Shown here in pieces: positions 8,509 through 16,775 of a stretch of 64,000 nucleotides of DNA; position 1 is the first letter of the stretch, and each line of letters opens with the position of its first letter. The position numbers were made by a program, and so were the translations under genes. Below the pieces are notes generated by a model, which ran no database searches, was not told where the DNA came from, and saw only the letters and a list, made by a program, of their open reading frames with translations. Origin of the DNA: Caballeronia zhejiangensis (lineage in GTDB: Bacteria; Pseudomonadota; Gammaproteobacteria; Burkholderiales; Burkholderiaceae). Location: contig NZ_JFHD01000024.1 in the NCBI RefSeq assembly GCF_000698575.1, positions 36,840 to 100,839 of the forward strand, given 5' to 3'.

Positions 8509-10598
8509 ACGCGATCTGGCAGGTCCATTCGGATGCCACGCCGCTGCTGGACGAAACCGAAGCCGGCGTGCTGGGCGTAACGCGCGCCGATCCATACCTC
8601 GTGTGGGCCGTTCTCACGCGATTCGCAGACCTGGGCGGCCCGCCGCCGGGCTTCGTGCCGATCGCCATCGAGACGGCGCAGGGCACGACGGCGCGCAAGC
8701 TCGCCGAGACGGTGCAGGGCAAGAGCGGGATATGGATGTCGGCGCTCTATCGTCATCCGGCCGCGGGTCTCGAAAACACGCGCTTTTGCACCGCATTCGT
8801 GACGGCGGCGTTTCTCGATCATCTGAAGACCGATCTCGCCGGCATGATCGAGCGCTTCACGCTCGCGATGCCGGTGCTGGCCGGCGAGCCGCCGCGCAGC
8901 GATCCCGTGCCGGTCACGAATCAGGACAAGCTCGCTCACGCGCCGCGTCGCCATGGCGCGCCCAAGGTCGTCGTGGTCGGCGCATGCGACGACGCCATCG
9001 CGTTCGCGCACGCGCATTTTTACGCCGATGCAGCCGGCACGGACTCGCGCGTGCGCTGTTTCTGGAATCAGGACGATCCGGCCAACGACGCGCAAGGGCT
9101 CGGATACGGGCGCGAGTTCCTCTCGGCGGACATTCACAAGCGGATGAACGACGCGCGGCGCGACGGCGTAATCGACGAAGAGGCGCTCTATCGCGATGCG
9201 GGCGCGACGGCGCTCGCCCGCGGATGGACGCACGGCACCGCGACGCTGGACCTCGCCGCGGGCGTCGATTTGCGGCGGCCCGATCTTTCGGCGCCGAATC
9301 CGAATCGAGCGCCGGATCCGCCGCCCGAACTGGTCGCCGTGCAATTCCGTCAGCCGGGCCGGACCGTGCGCGACACGTCCGGTCTCTGGCTCGACGCGCA
9401 GGCGCTCGATGCGTTGCGCTACATCATCGCGCGCACGCGGGACATCGCCGGCGACGTGAGCCGCGCGTTCATCAATATGAGCTATGGCTATTTCGCCGGT
9501 CCGCACGACGGCACGTCGATGCTCGAATGCGCGATGGACGAGCTCTCGCAAACGCGAGCCTGCTCCATCACGCTCCCGGCGGGCAACAGCAATCTCGACC
9601 GCTGTCACGGCACGCTGTCCATCGCAAAGGACGCGACAGAAGAACTGCGCTGGCGCGTGTTGCCCGAGTGTCTGACGCCGAGTTTCGTCGAAATCTGGCT
9701 GCCCGATATAGGAGATTCGAACATCGAAGTCGCGGTGCGGCCGCCCGGCGGCGGCGCGAGCGCGGGAATCCAGCCCGGCAGCGTCGCCGCCTGGACGCTC
9801 GGCAGCGAGCGCCTGTGCACGGTCGTGCATCTCGGCCGCGGCGCGCGCGGCAAACCGCCGATGATTCTCGTCGCGCTCGCGCCGACGATGACGCGCGACC
9901 CGAACCGGCGTCCCGCGCCGAGCGGCGACTGGATGATCGAGCTGAAGAATGCCAACCAGAACAGTGACATCGAAGTCCAAGCCTGGGTGCAGCGCAACGA
10001 GACGCCCTTCGGCTTCCCCGTACGCGGACGCCAGTCCCGCTTCGACGACGATGCTTACGTGCGCTTCGACAAATACACCGCGCCGCAGGACTACGACGGC
10101 CCCAATCCGCCGAGCTGGATCCGTCGCGAGGGCACGCTCAGTTCGATCGCGACGGGCTTTCAGACGTGCGTCGTCGGCGGCTATCGCAAGCAGGACCTGG
10201 CCACCGCGCCGTACTCCTCGTCGGGCTTCGACCGCGCGGGCAAGCCGCCCGATCGCGCCGGGCCCGACGTGGCCGCCGTATCGGATCGCTCGATCATCCG
10301 CAAAGGCGTGATGGCGGCGGGCACGCGCAGCGGCTCGGCGCTTGCGTTCGAGGGCACGAGCGCCGCCGCGCCGCAAATCCTGCGCAAGATCGCGGTGTCG
10401 CCGCCCCAGGGCGCCACCTTTTCGACGACGCCCCGTCAAGACACGCGCAACAAGGCGACGTTGCAGACGATCACGTCCGCCGGCGTCACCGAGCAAGGCC
10501 GCAAGCTCGACGCGGACGAGCGGGGCCGGCGCGTGTCGCAGGGCAACGTCGGCGCGGGCATCGTGAAAACGCCGCCGACGGACATCGAAGACCGCTGA
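8505..10598 (+). CDS. S8 family (subtilisin-like) serine peptidase
   Basis: 697 residues; the ATG at 8505 overlaps the previous stop as ATGA. The subtilase elements occur in order: Asp162/Asp163 in VVVVGACDDA, His243 in GWTHGTATLDLAAG, the oxyanion Asn361 in LPAGNSN, and Ser619 in EGTSAAAP. About 155 residues precede the catalytic Asp and have no signal-peptide character, so classical secretion is not indicated. A long insert between Asn and Ser (about 390-550) holds beta-rich sequence that may be a P-domain-like or jelly-roll module (WMIELKNANQNSDIEVQAWV). The gene is coupled to the PAP2/GGV gene, implying that the two act together. Substrate unknown. Confidence 0.82.
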   Translation: MNAIWQVHSDATPLLDETEAGVLGVTRADPYLVWAVLTRFADLGGPPPGFVPIAIETAQGTTARKLAETVQGKSGIWMSALYRHPAAGLENTRFCTAFVTAAFLDHLKTDLAGMIERFTLAMPVLAGEPPRSDPVPVTNQDKLAHAPRRHGAPKVVVVGACDDAIAFAHAHFYADAAGTDSRVRCFWNQDDPANDAQGLGYGREFLSADIHKRMNDARRDGVIDEEALYRDAGATALARGWTHGTATLDLAAGVDLRRPDLSAPNPNRAPDPPPELVAVQFRQPGRTVRDTSGLWLDAQALDALRYIIARTRDIAGDVSRAFINMSYGYFAGPHDGTSMLECAMDELSQTRACSITLPAGNSNLDRCHGTLSIAKDATEELRWRVLPECLTPSFVEIWLPDIGDSNIEVAVRPPGGGASAGIQPGSVAAWTLGSERLCTVVHLGRGARGKPPMILVALAPTMTRDPNRRPAPSGDWMIELKNANQNSDIEVQAWVQRNETPFGFPVRGRQSRFDDDAYVRFDKYTAPQDYDGPNPPSWIRREGTLSSIATGFQTCVVGGYRKQDLATAPYSSSGFDRAGKPPDRAGPDVAAVSDRSIIRKGVMAAGTRSGSALAFEGTSAAAPQILRKIAVSPPQGATFSTTPRQDTRNKATLQTITSAGVTEQGRKLDADERGRRVSQGNVGAGIVKTPPTDIEDR

Positions 10599-10605
10599 CG
10601 CCCGC

Positions 10606-11376
10606 TCATTCGTGCGCTTCTAGCGCGAGCAGATTCAGCACGATCAGGATCGCGTCGCGGTTCTCCGGCGCGATCGCGATGCCGAGCGTGTCCTCCATCC
10701 AGCGGCCGATTTTCGTCGCGGCGAAGGATTTCGGCGTCGCTTTCTTCTTCATCGTCACGCCGAGCTTGCGGGCGCGATAGTGATACGACGGCACCTCGTA
10801 CCGGTCCGCGACGGCCTTGAGCCCGCCCTTGCGTTCGCCGCACGCGCCGAGACTCCCTGCGAGGACGATCCGGTCCGGCGCATCGAGCGCCGCGACGAAC
10901 GCGCGCGCGAGACCGCGCACGTCCGCCTCGCTCAGACCGAATTCGGCGAGCGCGGCTGCCACCGGATCGTCGGGAGCGTGCGCGCGCGAATCGACTTCGG
11001 CCTGCACGCCGTCGATCTCGATCGACAGATTGCGCTGCAGGCTCGCGCTGCGCAGACAGTCGATCAGGAAGCGGCGAAAGTACGCGCACAGCGCATGCGC
11101 CGTGGACGGCGCGCTCTCCGGCGACGCGTGCGACGGGCGCTGCTCGAAGTCGAGCCGCAACACGCGCGAGAAGAAGAATTGCGAGATCAGCTCCTCCTTG
11201 TCCTCGGGCAGTCCGCGCAACTCCGACGGGTAATAGCCGCGCAGCGCCGCCAACACCAGCTTGTAGATCTGGCCGATTTCGCTGTCGGAGAGACTCGTCC
11301 GGCGATGCCACAGTTCGGCGAGCGTCGAGGTTTCGAGCGCGAAGGCGCTTGCGTCGCGATGAGTCAGCGCGTCCAT
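10606..11376 (-). CDS. Sigma-factor-like regulatory protein (tentative)
   Basis: 256 residues, convergent with the subtilase gene with only seven bases between stop codons. I do not recognise a named family. Two segments resemble sigma-70 proteins: LISQFFFSRVLRLDF with AYFRRFLIDCLRS looks like region 2, and DAPDRIVLAGSLG...GGLKAVADRYEVPSYHYRARKLG looks like a region 4 helix-turn-helix. The spacing and an extra acidic middle part differ from ordinary ECF sigma factors. The C-terminal 60 residues are unassigned. It could regulate the neighbouring protease locus, but that is inference from position. Alternatively it is a partner protein of the subtilase. Confidence 0.45.
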   Translation of the reverse strand: MDALTHRDASAFALETSTLAELWHRRTSLSDSEIGQIYKLVLAALRGYYPSELRGLPEDKEELISQFFFSRVLRLDFEQRPSHASPESAPSTAHALCAYFRRFLIDCLRSASLQRNLSIEIDGVQAEVDSRAHAPDDPVAAALAEFGLSEADVRGLARAFVAALDAPDRIVLAGSLGACGERKGGLKAVADRYEVPSYHYRARKLGVTMKKKATPKSFAATKIGRWMEDTLGIAIAPENRDAILIVLNLLALEAHE

Positions 11377-11707
11377 GATGACGCTCCCGTTCCCCTGAAT
11401 CCTCTGTGCGTGAACATGGCCCCTCCTGCGTTTGCTGCGCCGCCCGGCGCGTGGCCCGAGGCGTGTCGGCTTTTCAGCCGTTCCTGCGAGCCGGCGCTTT
11501 CAAATTAGTCACGGCGGGGCGCGCGCAAAATCGGCTGGATGGCCTACATCGAAAGTCGTAGAAAGGGGATGGCCATAAAGTTTTCGGCTGACCGGCCGAT
11601 AGCGCATGAGGAATCGAGCGCCGGGCGTCATCTCGGCGTGGGCCTGAGGCGGTCGAACCGCAAGAAAAAGCAGTCGCAAAAGACTGACAAGAAACGAGAG
11701 AGGGCCG
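11377..11707. promoter_or_regulatory. Divergent promoter region with a possible leader hairpin
   Basis: 331 bases between the sigma-like gene and the MHYT-GGDEF-EAL gene. At about 11538-11574, TGGCC and a following CTAC can pair with GTAG and GGCCA farther on, giving a bulged stem. GCGGT/ACCGC forms a second small hairpin near 11648-11660. I find no match to the known c-di-GMP riboswitch cores, and I cannot assign promoter hexamers. Confidence 0.3.
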
Positions 11708-13807
11708 ATGACTGGTGTCTACAATCCGCTGCTGGTCTGCCTGTCGCTGGTGGTCGCGTTCCTCGCGTCCTACACGGCGATGGAGCTGTCCGGCGGCCTG
11801 AATGCGCTTGCGAGCGCGAAACGCCGCCCCGCCTGGCTTGCCGGCGGCGCGGTGTCGATGGGCGTCGGCATCTGGTCGATGCACTTCATCGGCATGCTCG
11901 CGTTCTCGCTGCCGATTCCCGTCGGCTACGACGTGTCCATCACGGCGGCGTCGCTCGTGCTCGCGATCGGCGTGTCGTTCATCGCGCTCGCCACCGCGAG
12001 CCGGGGCGCGCTATCGTGGCCGCGCCTCGTCGTCGGCGGCGCGATCATGGGCGTCGGCGTCGCGGCGATGCACTTCACCGGCATGCGCGCGATGGAGATG
12101 TCGCCGGGAATCGACTACACGGTCTGGAAAGTGGCGCTGTCGGTCGCGGTCGCGATCTTCGCGTCGATGGCCGCGCTCTGGCTCGCGTTCACGCTGCGCG
12201 CGTCGAACGTGGAGAACCGCGTCGTCAAGCGGCTCGGCGCGGCGATCATCATGGCGGTCGCCATCACCGGCATGCACTATCTGGGCATGGACGCGGCCAA
12301 TTTCGCGCCGGGCAGCCTCTGCCTCGCCGATGCCAAACTCGACGCGAACTGGCTCGCGCTCGTCGTCACGGCGATGTCGTTCACCGTGCTCGTCGGCACG
12401 CTCGCGCTGTTCGCGCTCCACACGAGCAGCCTGTCGATCTCGCTGAAGCGCGCGAACCGGCAACTGCGCTATCTCGGCACGCACGACGCGCTCACGAGGT
12501 TGCCGAACCGCCAGCAACTCACGCTGCGCATCGCGCAGGCGATCGAAGACGGCGCGCGCCGCGCGTCGCCGTTCGCGGTGCTCTTCATCGATCTCGACGG
12601 CTTCAAGTCGATCAACGATTCGCTCGGTCATGGCGTCGGCGACGATCTGCTGCAGGTATGCGCCGAGCGTCTGCGCGAGGATTTGCGCCATACCGACATG
12701 GTCGCGCGGCTCGGCGGCGACGAATTCGTGATCGTGGTCGGGAACGCGGCGGACACCTCGGCGGCAATGACGGTCGCCAATGGCGTGCTGGGGCGTCTCT
12801 CGCAGGAGATCGTCGTCAACGGCTTGCCGCTGCGCGTGAGCGCGAGCATCGGCATTGCGTTTCATCCGCGCGACGGCGCGAACGCCGACGAACTGCTCCA
12901 CAGCGCCGACGCCGCCATGTACGCCGCGAAGCAGAGCGGGCGCAATACGGTCCGTGTGTTCGAGCCGCAGATGAATCACACGGCGCTCAGGTCGCTGATC
13001 CTTCAACGTGACCTGCATCGCGCGTTGAGCGACGACCAGTTGAGCCTGTCGTTTCAGCCGAAGTTCAGCGTCGCGTCGCAATCGGTGACGGGCGTCGAGG
13101 CGCTGATTCGCTGGCGTCATCCGGAGCTCGGCGAAATCGCGCCGCTCGAATTCATTCCGATCGCCGAGCGCTCCGGCCTCATCGTCGAAATCGGCGACTG
13201 GGTGTTGCGCGAAGTGTGCCGCAACATCGCGCGATGGGACGCGGACGGCCTGCCGGCGATCTCGGTCTCGGTGAATCTGTCGCCGATCCAGTTCAACGTG
13301 CCCGATCTCGTCGCGCGCGTCGATGCGCTGATCGCCGCGTCCGGCGTCGATCCGTCGCGCCTCATGTTCGAGATCACCGAATCGACGGCGATGCAGAACA
13401 TCGAACGGACGAGCCGCACGATCGAGGCGCTGCAAGCGCGCGGCTACGCCGTGGCCATCGACGATTTCGGCACCGGGTATTCGAGCCTCTGTTATCTGCA
13501 GCGCTTTCGTTTCGATCAGATCAAGATCGACGGCTCCTTCGTGCGCGATCTCGATTCGTCCGGGCAGCGCGGCAGCGCGTTGCTGTCGGCGGTCGTGACG
13601 CTCGCGCGCGCGTTGCAGATCGAGGTCGTCGCGGAAGGCGTCGAAACGCAGTCGCAATTCCGCACGCTCGGCGAACTCGAATGCGATCAGATGCAGGGTT
13701 TTCTGCTGAGCCGGCCGATGCCCGCGGCGGAACTTCCGGGCTTCTTGAGCAGCATGGCGGGACGGATCGTCGCGTCCGGCCGCGCCTGCGCCGCGCCTAT
13801 CGGCTGA
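11708..13807 (+). CDS. MHYT sensor, diguanylate cyclase/phosphodiesterase (GGDEF-EAL)
   Basis: 699 residues. The N-terminal 240 residues have seven hydrophobic helices and the repeated MHYT signature (SMHFIGMLAF, AMHFTGMRAME, GMHYLGMDA), a membrane module proposed to bind copper and sense a diatomic gas. A GGDEF domain follows (THDALTRLPNR, FIDLDGFKSINDSLGH, RLGGDEFVIVVG) with the active loop intact. Then comes an EAL domain (GVEALIRWRHPELG, NLSPIQF, EITES, DDFGTGYSSL, KIDGSFVRDL, EGVET) with all core catalytic motifs. Both synthesis and breakdown of c-di-GMP are therefore possible. It is an inner-membrane protein. Its last 11 bases overlap the end of the convergent PP2C gene. Confidence 0.95.
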   Translation: MTGVYNPLLVCLSLVVAFLASYTAMELSGGLNALASAKRRPAWLAGGAVSMGVGIWSMHFIGMLAFSLPIPVGYDVSITAASLVLAIGVSFIALATASRGALSWPRLVVGGAIMGVGVAAMHFTGMRAMEMSPGIDYTVWKVALSVAVAIFASMAALWLAFTLRASNVENRVVKRLGAAIIMAVAITGMHYLGMDAANFAPGSLCLADAKLDANWLALVVTAMSFTVLVGTLALFALHTSSLSISLKRANRQLRYLGTHDALTRLPNRQQLTLRIAQAIEDGARRASPFAVLFIDLDGFKSINDSLGHGVGDDLLQVCAERLREDLRHTDMVARLGGDEFVIVVGNAADTSAAMTVANGVLGRLSQEIVVNGLPLRVSASIGIAFHPRDGANADELLHSADAAMYAAKQSGRNTVRVFEPQMNHTALRSLILQRDLHRALSDDQLSLSFQPKFSVASQSVTGVEALIRWRHPELGEIAPLEFIPIAERSGLIVEIGDWVLREVCRNIARWDADGLPAISVSVNLSPIQFNVPDLVARVDALIAASGVDPSRLMFEITESTAMQNIERTSRTIEALQARGYAVAIDDFGTGYSSLCYLQRFRFDQIKIDGSFVRDLDSSGQRGSALLSAVVTLARALQIEVVAEGVETQSQFRTLGELECDQMQGFLLSRPMPAAELPGFLSSMAGRIVASGRACAAPIG

Positions 13808-14519
13808 CGCGCGGCGCGCCCGCCCACAACGCGATTGCGCTCAGATTGTCCGCGCCGGCGGGCGCGTTGCGGCGCGCACGAGCCGCGAGCGCGGCGAGCC
13901 AGCTTGCGGCGTCGCCGGCATCGTCGATCGAATCGATCATCGACGCTTCGTCGAGATGTTCCCAGAAGCCGTCGCTGCAGACGAGAAACGCGTCGCCATC
14001 CTCGATCGGAAAGGGCACGCGCGCGGCTTCGATCTTCAGTTCGTCGTCGGTGCCGAGCGCCGTGTGCATCACGCTGCGCAGCCGGTATGGCTGCGCGCTG
14101 CCCTGATCGAGCGTCTGCAGGACGATGCGTCCGTTCCTGAAACAGTAGATGTGCGTGTCGCCGCAATGCGCCCAGTTCGCGTGTGCGCCTTGCGGGTCGA
14201 TCGTGAGGATCGCGGCGGTCGAGCGCATGCGTTCGCGCGTGCCGCCGGCCGATTGCGCATCGACGATCGCGCGGTTCGCGGCGAGCATCGCATCGGCGAG
14301 TTGTCCCGTTTCGACGCTCTCGCCGCGCGTCGCGCAATCGCGCAGCACGTCGCGCATGGTGTCGACGACGAGTTGCGCCGCGACGTCGCCGCCGCCGAGA
14401 CCGCCCGCGCCATCGGCGACGATGCCCGCGATCAGCCGGCGATGCGCGACCAGCACGAGCCGGTCTTCGTTGCTGTTGCGACCGCCCGGATCGGTGAAGC
14501 TGGCGAGATCGAATCGCAT
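13797..14519 (-). CDS. PP2C-type protein serine/threonine phosphatase
   Basis: 240 residues from the ATG at 14517-14519, chosen because AAGGT lies at a suitable distance; an ATG at 14543 lacks a ribosome site. All PP2C metal-binding motifs are visible: RNSNEDR, the VADGAGGLGGG loop with Asp, AHCGDTHIY, VCSDGFWEH and GADNLSAI. The protein has no membrane segment and is the size of Stp/PppA-type bacterial PP2C enzymes, which remove phosphate from Ser/Thr in proteins. No partner kinase, FHA or type VI secretion gene is next to it, so the target is unknown. Confidence 0.9.
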   Translation of the reverse strand: MRFDLASFTDPGGRNSNEDRLVLVAHRRLIAGIVADGAGGLGGGDVAAQLVVDTMRDVLRDCATRGESVETGQLADAMLAANRAIVDAQSAGGTRERMRSTAAILTIDPQGAHANWAHCGDTHIYCFRNGRIVLQTLDQGSAQPYRLRSVMHTALGTDDELKIEAARVPFPIEDGDAFLVCSDGFWEHLDEASMIDSIDDAGDAASWLAALAARARRNAPAGADNLSAIALWAGAPRVSR

Positions 14520-14627
14520 GGGGCTACCTTGAAGGCTTGTCATGGTTGGCGAACGTCGATGAGCGATGCGCGGGCCTTCCGCGCGGGCTACGCGATCAAG
14601 ACGAACGCGCGTCCGCACTTTTGAAAC

Positions 14628-15230
14628 TCAAGGCGCGAGCCAGCCACGGCGAATCGGCCACGACGCGGCCTTGCGATAGAGCGCAATCAGCAAGCGCATC
14701 AGCGCTTCTCCGGCACGCGCCCAGAGCGGCGCGACGAGCGCATACGCGATGCACGCGACACCGATTGCGCCCGCCATATCGAGCGGAAAATGCACGCCGA
14801 TGCGGACCCGCGCCCACGCGACCGCGACGCCCGCGAGCGCGGCAAGCAGGCCGTCATGCCAGAGACGCGCAAGCAGCAATGTCAGCGCGACGCTGGCGAA
14901 GAGCGTCCCGTGATCGCTCGGAAACGACGAATCGGGCACATGCTCGATGAACGTATGGCCGAGGCCGATCATGAACGGCCGCGGATGCATCCACAGCATG
15001 CCGATCAACTGATTGAGCCCGAGCGCGAGAAACGTGACGCAGCACGCGCGCACGGCCGCGCCGCGTTGAAGGCGGCCGCCGAAGAGCCACATGAACGCGA
15101 GCAGCGCGGGAATGAGATAAACGAGATCTTCGGCGATGGCGATGGCAACGTCGATTTGCCATAGCGGCGTGGCGGCTCGCGCGTTGATCGCAAGGAACCA
15201 CGCGTGGTTGAGCGCTTCGAGTGCATTCAT
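14628..15230 (-). CDS. Membrane PAP2 phosphatase (undecaprenyl-diphosphatase-like)
   Basis: 200 residues with about five or six membrane helices. The PAP2 motifs are present: the WMHPRPFMIGLG region, SSFPSDHGTLFAS with the catalytic His, and ARVRIGVHFPLDMAGA. Length and pattern fit BcrC/YbjG enzymes, which recycle undecaprenyl pyrophosphate at the outer face of the inner membrane and can give bacitracin tolerance. Other lipid phosphatases (for example phosphatidylglycerol phosphate or lipid A phosphatases) share this fold, so the substrate is inferred. It lies about 110 bases upstream of the PP2C gene on the same strand and could be cotranscribed. Confidence 0.85.
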   Translation of the reverse strand: MNALEALNHAWFLAINARAATPLWQIDVAIAIAEDLVYLIPALLAFMWLFGGRLQRGAAVRACCVTFLALGLNQLIGMLWMHPRPFMIGLGHTFIEHVPDSSFPSDHGTLFASVALTLLLARLWHDGLLAALAGVAVAWARVRIGVHFPLDMAGAIGVACIAYALVAPLWARAGEALMRLLIALYRKAASWPIRRGWLAP

Positions 15231-15311
15231 GCGGCAGTTTCGCTGGTTACGATGATCCGGCCGATCGTATCCGGCGAAACTTATGCGACCCTTAGCCGTG
15301 GCTCGCGCGCG

Positions 15312-16775
15312 CTATTTGCCCTTTGAATTCTGCGCGATGGCTTCGTCGGTTTCCCAGCCGCCGCCGAGCGCGCGAAAGAGGTTGACCTGATCGATCGCGA
15401 CCTGACCTTCGGCGGCCGCGACCTGCGCCGCGACGCCGGTGAGCGTGCGCGTCGCATCGAGATCGTTGAGGAAGGACTCGCGTCCCGCGCGATACAGGCG
15501 ATTCGTCTCATCGGCGGATTCGATCGCCGATTTATACGCGGTGCGCAATGCATCGGCGCGCGTGGTGTCGGATGCGTAGGTCGCGAGGCTGCTTTGCGTT
15601 TCCTGCAGCGCCTTCAGCACGACGCCGTCGAAATGCGCGAGCGCGCCGCTCGCCGATGCTTCCGCCTGCGTCACGCGCGCGCGCTGACCGTTGATCGGAA
15701 AGCTCCAGCTGATGAGCGGCCCGAACGCCCAGCGGTTCGTGTTCGCGCCGAACAAGTCTTCCGCGATGCCGACGGAACCCACCGATGCGCCGAGACTCAC
15801 CGACGGATACAGCGCCGCCGTCGCGACGCCGATGCGCGCCGTCGACGACGCGAGCTGCCGTTCGGCCTGACGCACATCGGGACGGCGCTTCAGCAGCGCA
15901 GCGCCATCGCCGACCGGAATCGGCGCGCGCAGCTTCGGCAGCTTCTTGCAGGCGAGCGCGGCTTTGGGCAAGTCGGACGGCGCGCGCGCGAGCAGCATCG
16001 CGAGCCGATACTGCGCGACGCGGCGGCGCGCGACGAAGCGCGGAATGTCGGCGGCGAGCGTATCGGCCTGAGTCTGTCCGCGCGTGACTTCCGACTGATT
16101 GCCGCGGCCCGCGTCGCGCAAACGCTGCGTGAGCTTCACGCGCTCTTTCTGCAGGTTGAACGACTTCTGCGCGATCTCCAGCTCTTCGCCCGCCGAGCAC
16201 GATTCGACATACGCGCGCACGACATCCGCGACCACCGTGATGCGCGCGAGATCCTGCGCGGCCTCGACGGCTTCGTCGTCCGCGTTCGCTGCTTCGACAC
16301 CGCGCTTCAGCTTGCCGAAGAGATCGATCTCGTAGGAAATGGACAGATCGAGCGCGCCTTCGTTGACGACCGGAAGCTTCTCCGACAACAGATATTGCTC
16401 GGCCGATTCCTGCGCGCGCTGAAACGCGGCCGAGGTCTTGCCGGAGAATCCGCCTTGCTTGTTCGCGAACTCGACTTCGGCGCGCGAACGCGCGAGATTC
16501 GCGGCGGCGACGCGCAAATCCGTATTCGATGCGAGCGCCTGCGTGACGAGCTGATCGACGACGGGATCGTCATAGAGACGCCACCATTTCGCGGGCACTT
16601 CGCCTTGCGTGACGGGCGCGCGATCCGCGCCGTCGATGGCCGCGTTCGCGTAGGGCGCCTTGATCGCGGCGTTATCGGGCAGCGTGTAGTTCGGTCCGAG
16701 GGTCGTGCAGCCGAAGAGCGCGAAGGCCGACGAAGCCGCGATGGCGATCGCTTTCATGATGCGCGTGCCGTTCAT
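15312..16775 (-). CDS. Outer-membrane efflux lipoprotein (NodT/OprM type)
   Basis: 487 residues. A lipoprotein signal with lipobox LFGC near residue 23 is followed by TTLGPNYTLP, the normal N-terminus of RND/MFS outer-membrane factors. Two OEP repeats follow, with WWRLYDDPVVDQLVTQALASNTDLRVAAANLARSRAE and the second-half RPDVRQAERQLASSTARIGVATAALYPSVSLGASVG. It forms the trimeric TolC-like exit duct. The start at 16775 overlaps the stop of the HlyD gene as ATGA; a second Met lies six codons on. It is the last gene of the efflux operon. Confidence 0.93.
   Translation of the reverse strand: MNGTRIMKAIAIAASSAFALFGCTTLGPNYTLPDNAAIKAPYANAAIDGADRAPVTQGEVPAKWWRLYDDPVVDQLVTQALASNTDLRVAAANLARSRAEVEFANKQGGFSGKTSAAFQRAQESAEQYLLSEKLPVVNEGALDLSISYEIDLFGKLKRGVEAANADDEAVEAAQDLARITVVADVVRAYVESCSAGEELEIAQKSFNLQKERVKLTQRLRDAGRGNQSEVTRGQTQADTLAADIPRFVARRRVAQYRLAMLLARAPSDLPKAALACKKLPKLRAPIPVGDGAALLKRRPDVRQAERQLASSTARIGVATAALYPSVSLGASVGSVGIAEDLFGANTNRWAFGPLISWSFPINGQRARVTQAEASASGALAHFDGVVLKALQETQSSLATYASDTTRADALRTAYKSAIESADETNRLYRAGRESFLNDLDATRTLTGVAAQVAAAEGQVAIDQVNLFRALGGGWETDEAIAQNSKGK

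Noticed and set aside
8379..10496. 705-codon frame opposite the subtilase gene
   Set aside because: The forward strand has all subtilase motifs in order; the antisense reading is Arg/Ala-rich and without domains.
4091..11376. Pycsar- or CBASS-type antiphage system
   Set aside because: A cyclase is present, but there is no Pycsar effector, CD-NTase or capsid-type partner; the TolB-like/TPR cyclase is of the ordinary bacterial signalling kind.
11538..11574. Possible c-di-GMP riboswitch before the GGDEF-EAL gene
   Set aside because: A bulged stem exists, but the conserved GEMM core is not recognisable, so no riboswitch is claimed.
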